Origin: RBG-16-66-20 sp964564865
GTDB taxonomy: Bacteria > Pseudomonadota > Gammaproteobacteria > Burkholderiales > SG8-39
DNA: 64,000 bases
NCBI GenBank assembly: GCA_964564865.1
Contig: CAZMDA010000003.1
Location: 32,280-96,279, forward strand
Direction of reading: 5' to 3'
Positions 59,873 to 64,000 of the stretch are shown piece after piece. The position numbers and the translations under genes are program-made. The notes under the pieces were generated by a model that did no database searches, was not told where the DNA came from, and was given only the letters and a program-made list of their open reading frames with translations. Position 1 is the first letter of the stretch, and every line of letters starts with the position of its first letter.

Positions 59873-59900
59873 GCCGCCAGGCCGATCCCGGGAGGGGACC

Positions 59901-60857
59901 ATGAGAACCGCCGTCGCCATCGCCTGCCTGCTTGCTGCCCCGCTCGCCGCGGCGCAGTCCTGGCCGTCCAAGCCGATCCGCCTGATGGTGCCGTTCCCGC
60001 CGGGGGGCTCGACCGACATCGTGGCGCGCATCGTGGCGCAGAAGATGGGCGAGCGCCTCGGCCAGCCGATGGTGATCGAGAACCGCGGCGGCGCCGGCGG
60101 CACGCTCGGCACCGCGCAGGTGGCGAAGGCGGCGCCCGACGGCTACAGCCTCACGGTCGCCACCACCAGCACGCACGTGGTGGCGCCCAGCGTCTACGCG
60201 AGGCTCGACTACGACCCGGTGAAGGACTTCACGCCAGTGGGGCTGATGGCGGTGACCTCCTACCTGCTGGTCATCCACCCCTCCGTGCCGGCGAAGAACC
60301 TGCAGGAGTTCATCGCGCTTGCGAAGGCGCAGCCCGGCAAGCTCAACTACGCCTCGGCCGGCGTCGGCTCCACCACGCACCTGTCGATGGAGATGCTGAA
60401 GTCGGTGTCCGGCACCTTCATGCTGCACATCCCGTACAACGGCAACGGCCCGGCCGGCGCCGCCACCGTGGGCGGACAGGTCGAGGCCCTGTTCGGAAGC
60501 CTGCCGGCCCTCCTGGGCCACGCCAAGGGCGGCCGCGTGCGCCCGATCGCGGTGGGCACGCTCAAGCGCTCGCCCTCGCTGCCGGAGGTGCCGACGGTCG
60601 CCGAGTCGGGCTACCCGGGCTTCGACGCCTCGCTGTGGCTCGCGCTCATGGGCCCGGCCGGGATGCCGCAGGCGGTAGTCGAGCGCCTGAACCGTGACCT
60701 GTCGGCGGTCGTCTCCGCGGCCGATACGCGGGCGGCGCTGGACAAGGCCGGCGCCGAGCCGCTCACCGGCACGCCCGCCGAGCTGGCGGCGATGGTCCGG
60801 GACGGCGTGCCGAAGTACGCGAAGATCGTGAAGACGGCGGGCGTGAAGGCGGAGTAG
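59901..60857 (+). CDS. Bug/TctC-type solute-binding protein
   Basis: A 318-residue periplasmic binding protein with a signal peptide (MRTAVAIACLLAAPLAAAQS). The motifs PSKPIRLMVPFPPGGSTDIVARIVA and VIENRGGAGGTLGTAQVAKAAPDGYSL are diagnostic of the Bug (TctC) family, expanded in Burkholderiales and binding small carboxylates or amides. No TctA/TctB membrane subunit is adjacent. GGGAGGGG precedes the ATG. It converges with the CoA ligase, separated by one base. Confidence 0.93.
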   Translation: MRTAVAIACLLAAPLAAAQSWPSKPIRLMVPFPPGGSTDIVARIVAQKMGERLGQPMVIENRGGAGGTLGTAQVAKAAPDGYSLTVATTSTHVVAPSVYARLDYDPVKDFTPVGLMAVTSYLLVIHPSVPAKNLQEFIALAKAQPGKLNYASAGVGSTTHLSMEMLKSVSGTFMLHIPYNGNGPAGAATVGGQVEALFGSLPALLGHAKGGRVRPIAVGTLKRSPSLPEVPTVAESGYPGFDASLWLALMGPAGMPQAVVERLNRDLSAVVSAADTRAALDKAGAEPLTGTPAELAAMVRDGVPKYAKIVKTAGVKAE

Positions 60858-60858
60858 C

Positions 60859-62985
60859 TCAGTCCCGGCGCTTCGTGATCAGCGCATCCACCGCGACGAT
60901 GCGCTCGCCGGAACAGCGCAACGGATTCACGTCCATCTCCGCAATCTCGCCCGCGAAGTCGGCCGCGAACTCCGAGATCCGCGCCACCGCTTCGGCCAGG
61001 GCGGCGACGTCCACCGCCTTCCCGCCCCGGAACCCGGTCAGCAGCCGGTAGCCTTTCAGGCGCTCCAGCATCCGCCGCGCCTGGGACACCGTGACCGGGG
61101 CCAGCGCCGCCACGCTGTCCTGCATCAGCTCGACCAGCACCCCGCCGGAGCCCACCACCACCACCGGCCCGACCGCGGGATCCAGCCGCGCGCCAACGAT
61201 GATCTCCACCCCGCCCGCCATCGGCTGCACCAGGATGCCGGCCAGCTCGTGGCCGCGCGCCGCGGCGACGATCTCAGCGTAGTGCCGGCGCACGCCGGCT
61301 TCGTCGGCCACGTTCAGCCGCACCACGCCCAGCTCGGTCTTGTGCAGGATCGTCGGCGACTCGGCCTTGAGCACCACCGGATAGCCCAGCGCCTGCGCCG
61401 CCGCCACAGCTTCGTCCGCGCTGCGCGCCAGGCGCTCCTCGACCACCGGCACGCCATAGGCTGCCAGCACCTTCTTCGCCTCGCGCTCCACCAGCGTGTC
61501 GCCGGCCGCGGCCAGCAGGGCGCGTGCGCGCGCGGCCGCGTCCTTGCCCGCGAGGCGCGCCGGCGCCTGTTCCACCGCCTCCGGCGCATGGAACGCCTGC
61601 CAGGCCGCGATCGTGGCGAAGCAGCGATCGAGCGACCGGAACAGCGTCACCTTCTCGTCCGCCTCGTAGGCATGCGAGCCCGGCCCCTCGAGCCACTCGG
61701 ACACCCAGGCCACCGACAGCGGCTTGTCCTGCTCGCGCGCCATCTGCGCGATGGTGGTCGCGCGTGAATTGCCTGTTTCCTTCGTGGCCACGCTCATGGC
61801 GCACACCAGCACGCCGTACTGCGGGTCCGCGAGCAGCGCTCGGCAGCACTTGCCGTAGGACTCGGGGACGCTGAGCACCTGCCCGGTGGGATCGCAGGGA
61901 TTGCGTGCCGCGCCGAATTCCGGCACCACGGTGCGCAGCTCCGCCACGGTAGCCGCCTGGGGCTGCGGCATCGGCACGCCGTGGCGCGCGGCCATGTCGG
62001 CGGCGATGATGCCGGCGCCGCCAGAACCGGAGACGACGGCGACGCCCCTCGCGCGCGGCTTGCCGGCGGCGGCGAAGAACTTGGCGTGTTCCACCAGCGC
62101 CTCGTAGTTCTCCACCATGACGAAGCCGGCGCGCTCGAACAGGGCGCGAAACGCCACTGCCGAGCCGGCCAGCGAACCGGTGTGCGAGCGCGCCGCGGCC
62201 GCGCCGTCGTCGCTCACGCCCATCTTGTAGACGATCACCGGCTTGCCGGCGGCGCGCGCCCGTTCGCCCGCCTGCAGCAGGCGCGCCGCGCTCGGCACGC
62301 CCTCGAACAGGCAGGCGATGGCGCGCACGCCGTCGTCCTCCGCCATGGCGGAGATGAGATCGGCGACGTCCACGTCCGAGGAATTGCCGGCGGAGAAGAA
62401 ATAGCGGAAGCCCAGGCCGCGCTCGGCGGCCTGGGCGAGGCAGTAGCCCAGCGCGCCCGACTGGCTGACGAACGCGATCGGCCCGACCTGGCGCGGCATC
62501 GCCGAGTACTCCGGGATGAAGCTCATGCCGGCGCCCAGCTCGTGGTTAACCAGGCCCATGCAGTTGGGTCCGAGTATCGGCATGCCCGCCGCCTGCCCGA
62601 TTCCCGCCAGGCGGCGCTGCGCGGCGCCGGCATCCTCCCCCGCCATCTCGCCGTAGCCCGAGGCATAAACGATCGCGCCGCCGGCGCCGACGGCCACCGC
62701 CTCGTGCAGCGCGGCCTCGACGCCCTCCCGAGGCACCACCAGCAGCGCGCAGTCCGGCGCCTGGGGCAGGTCCTTCAGCGACGGAAAGCAGGCGAGGTCC
62801 CCGATGCGCTCGTACTTCGCGTTGACCGGATAGATGGCGCCCTTGAAGTGCGCAAGGTTCTCCAACGTGCGCATGCCAAAGGACGCCGGCCGTGGCGAGG
62901 CGCCGATGATGGCGATGGAGCGCGGCGCGATCAGGCGCGCGAGCTGCGCGCGCGTGTAGGGCGGACGTACCGTTGGCGTTAACAT
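60859..62985 (-). CDS. Acyl-CoA ligase, ADP-forming (acetate-CoA ligase family), fused subunits
   Basis: A 708-residue protein. The N-terminal CoA-binding domain reads IAPRSIAIIGASPRPASFGMRTLENL. The middle succinyl-CoA-ligase-like part includes GPNCMGLVN and the phosphohistidine region RSHTGSLAGS. The C-terminal ATP-grasp domain has LKAESPTILHKTELGVVRLN and EMDVNPLRCS. It makes acyl-CoA from acid, ATP and CoA with release of ADP. Acyl group unknown. The alpha and beta chains are on one polypeptide. ATG at 62985 is fixed by homology; the SD is weak. Confidence 0.9.
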   Translation of the reverse strand: MLTPTVRPPYTRAQLARLIAPRSIAIIGASPRPASFGMRTLENLAHFKGAIYPVNAKYERIGDLACFPSLKDLPQAPDCALLVVPREGVEAALHEAVAVGAGGAIVYASGYGEMAGEDAGAAQRRLAGIGQAAGMPILGPNCMGLVNHELGAGMSFIPEYSAMPRQVGPIAFVSQSGALGYCLAQAAERGLGFRYFFSAGNSSDVDVADLISAMAEDDGVRAIACLFEGVPSAARLLQAGERARAAGKPVIVYKMGVSDDGAAAARSHTGSLAGSAVAFRALFERAGFVMVENYEALVEHAKFFAAAGKPRARGVAVVSGSGGAGIIAADMAARHGVPMPQPQAATVAELRTVVPEFGAARNPCDPTGQVLSVPESYGKCCRALLADPQYGVLVCAMSVATKETGNSRATTIAQMAREQDKPLSVAWVSEWLEGPGSHAYEADEKVTLFRSLDRCFATIAAWQAFHAPEAVEQAPARLAGKDAAARARALLAAAGDTLVEREAKKVLAAYGVPVVEERLARSADEAVAAAQALGYPVVLKAESPTILHKTELGVVRLNVADEAGVRRHYAEIVAAARGHELAGILVQPMAGGVEIIVGARLDPAVGPVVVVGSGGVLVELMQDSVAALAPVTVSQARRMLERLKGYRLLTGFRGGKAVDVAALAEAVARISEFAADFAGEIAEMDVNPLRCSGERIVAVDALITKRRD

Positions 62986-63012
62986 GGAGGCCTGAATACT
63001 AGGGGAGCGTGA

Positions 63013-63789
63013 ATGAGTGTCAAGAAGCTTTTTGATCTCTCCGGGCGCGGCGCCATCGTCACCGGCGGCTCGCGCGGCCTCGGGCTGCAGATCGCCGAGG
63101 CGCTGGGCGAGATGGGCGCCACCGTGGCGCTCACCGCGCGCAAGCAGGACGAGCTGGACGAGGCGGTCGCGCGCCTCGCCAGGCAGGGCGTCACCGCCCA
63201 CGCCTTCGTCTGCGACATGGGCAAGCGCGAAACCATCCCGGCCGCCTTCGACCGGATGCAGGCGAAGCTGGGCCGCGTCGACATCCTAGTGAACAACGCC
63301 GGCGCCGTCTGGGGCGCCCCGGCGGAGGACCATCCGCTGGAGGCCTGGGACAAGCTGATTGCGCTCAACCTGGTGGGCGGCTTCGTCATGGCGCAGCAGG
63401 CGGCGAAGAAGTGCATGATCCCGGCGAAGTGGGGTCGCATCGTCAACGTCGCCTCGATCGCCGGCCTGTTCGCGAGCGACCCCGCGGTGGTGAAGACGGT
63501 GTCCTACAACGCCACCAAGCACGCGGTGGTGGGGATGACCAAGCAGCTCGCCGCGGAATGGGGCGAGCACGGCATCACGGTCAACGCCATCTGCCCCGGC
63601 TTCTTTCCCTCCAAGATGACGCGCGCGACCCTGGATACCACCGGGGAGATCGTGCGCCGGACGACGCCGACGCGGCGCCTGGGCAACGACGAGGACCTGA
63701 AGGGCGTGGCGGTGCTGCTCGCATCGGAAGCCGGCCGGCACATCACCGGGCACGCCATCCCGGTGGACGGCGGGGCGATGATCATATGA
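63013..63789 (+). CDS. Short-chain dehydrogenase/reductase
   Basis: A 258-residue classical SDR. TGGSRGLG is the cofactor loop, NNAGAVWG the structural motif, VASIAG the Ser region, and YNATKHAVVGMTK the catalytic Tyr/Lys. The Arg in TARKQDEL suggests NADP. GGGGAG precedes the ATG. Similar to gluconate 5-dehydrogenase and 3-oxoacyl reductases. Its stop overlaps the thioesterase start as ATGA, pointing to joint acyl-CoA metabolism. Confidence 0.92.
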   Translation: MSVKKLFDLSGRGAIVTGGSRGLGLQIAEALGEMGATVALTARKQDELDEAVARLARQGVTAHAFVCDMGKRETIPAAFDRMQAKLGRVDILVNNAGAVWGAPAEDHPLEAWDKLIALNLVGGFVMAQQAAKKCMIPAKWGRIVNVASIAGLFASDPAVVKTVSYNATKHAVVGMTKQLAAEWGEHGITVNAICPGFFPSKMTRATLDTTGEIVRRTTPTRRLGNDEDLKGVAVLLASEAGRHITGHAIPVDGGAMII

Positions 63790-64000
63790 CCGCAATTCCC
63801 CGGGAGACCTACGAATTCACGAAGAGGATCCCGTTCTCGGAGCACCTGGGAATCAGGGTGGATTCGCTGGAGAAGGGCGTGGCGCGCCTGTCCATGGTGA
63901 TCAAGCCGGAGTTCATGACCAGCTGGGGCACGGCGCACGGCGGCTCGATCCTGTCGCTGCTGGACATCACGCTGTCCATGTCGGCGCGCACGCTCTACGA
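63786..64000 (+). CDS. PaaI-type hot-dog thioesterase (truncated by window edge)
   Basis: The first about 71 residues are present. They read MTAIPRETYEFTKRIPFSEHLGIRVDSLEKGVARL, then MVIKPEFMTSWGTAHGGSILSLLDITLSMSA. The GTAHGGSILSLLD stretch is the PaaI thioesterase signature with the catalytic Asp at its end. It hydrolyses acyl-CoA thioesters. The start overlaps the SDR stop (ATGA). The rest lies beyond the right edge, so the gene is incomplete. Confidence 0.82.
   Translation, partial: MTAIPRETYEFTKRIPFSEHLGIRVDSLEKGVARLSMVIKPEFMTSWGTAHGGSILSLLDITLSMSARTLY

Overview
The window is a dense, GC-rich (about 70% by eye) bacterial chromosome segment without rRNA, tRNA, phage, transposon or CRISPR. 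The mix of families points to a Burkholderiales-type betaproteobacterium: a DUF3567 protein, a Bug/TctC solute-binding protein, a DUF2145 protein, a MesD-like methionine synthase, and many fatty-acid and acyl-CoA enzymes. I recognise no gene that fixes a genus. Genes are packed so tightly that no gap exceeds 300 bases, and ATGA/GTGA stop-start overlaps are very common.

Layout. 1-4362: end of a sulfatase, then a minus-strand unit (conserved hypothetical, O-acetylhomoserine sulfhydrylase, alpha/beta hydrolase, NAD-dependent epimerase, two-helix membrane protein). 4531-12327: DUF3567, a phosphodiesterase, an enol-lactonase-like hydrolase, a DUF2817 M14-like protein, an MFS carrier, a GFA protein coupled to a small caspase/CHAT-like protein, an enolase-superfamily dehydratase and a core-MetE methionine synthase. 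12346-17159 (minus): patatin lipase and a small-molecule gene set (class II aldolase, ABM monooxygenase, NHL-repeat protein, gamma-glutamyltransferase). 17219-24274 (plus): aspartate dehydrogenase, hydantoinase A and B, a P450, then a thioredoxin-like/hydrolase pair bracketed by two matching palindromes. 24258-26729: an arylsulfatase and two TPR proteins whose 5' ends overlap head to head.

26726-41034 is one uninterrupted minus-strand run of 15 genes, many overlapping by 4 bases. It starts with an acyl-CoA synthetase and a GGDEF cyclase, passes through enoyl-CoA hydratase, amidase, DUF4124, epoxide hydrolase, MaoC, cyclase-family, SDR, GMC oxidoreductase, DUF3301, ferredoxin reductase and a DUF6279-like lipoprotein, and ends with a four-PAS GGDEF-EAL protein. 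41075-51115 carries a biotin-dependent carboxyltransferase, a TTC38-like TPR protein, an EamA carrier, a FadB-like beta-oxidation protein plus thiolase, a ketopantoate reductase-like protein and an M20 amidohydrolase. 51112-56731 (minus) holds a zinc alcohol dehydrogenase, the GDYXXLXY/DUF4401/DUF2157 membrane set and an LplT-PlsC fusion. 56751-58319 is a less GC-rich ArsR-controlled exported-protein unit. 58445-64000 has an aldehyde dehydrogenase, a Bug binding protein, an ADP-forming CoA ligase, an SDR and a truncated PaaI-type thioesterase.

Functionally the window is mostly catabolic: acyl-CoA activation and beta-oxidation, sulfate ester and amide hydrolysis, and oxidation of alcohols and aldehydes. 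Three regulatory patterns stand out: a pair of near-identical 20-bp palindromes around the thioredoxin/hydrolase pair; many TANNNT boxes 6-9 bases before start codons, suggesting widespread leaderless transcripts; and a well-formed ArsR promoter-operator.
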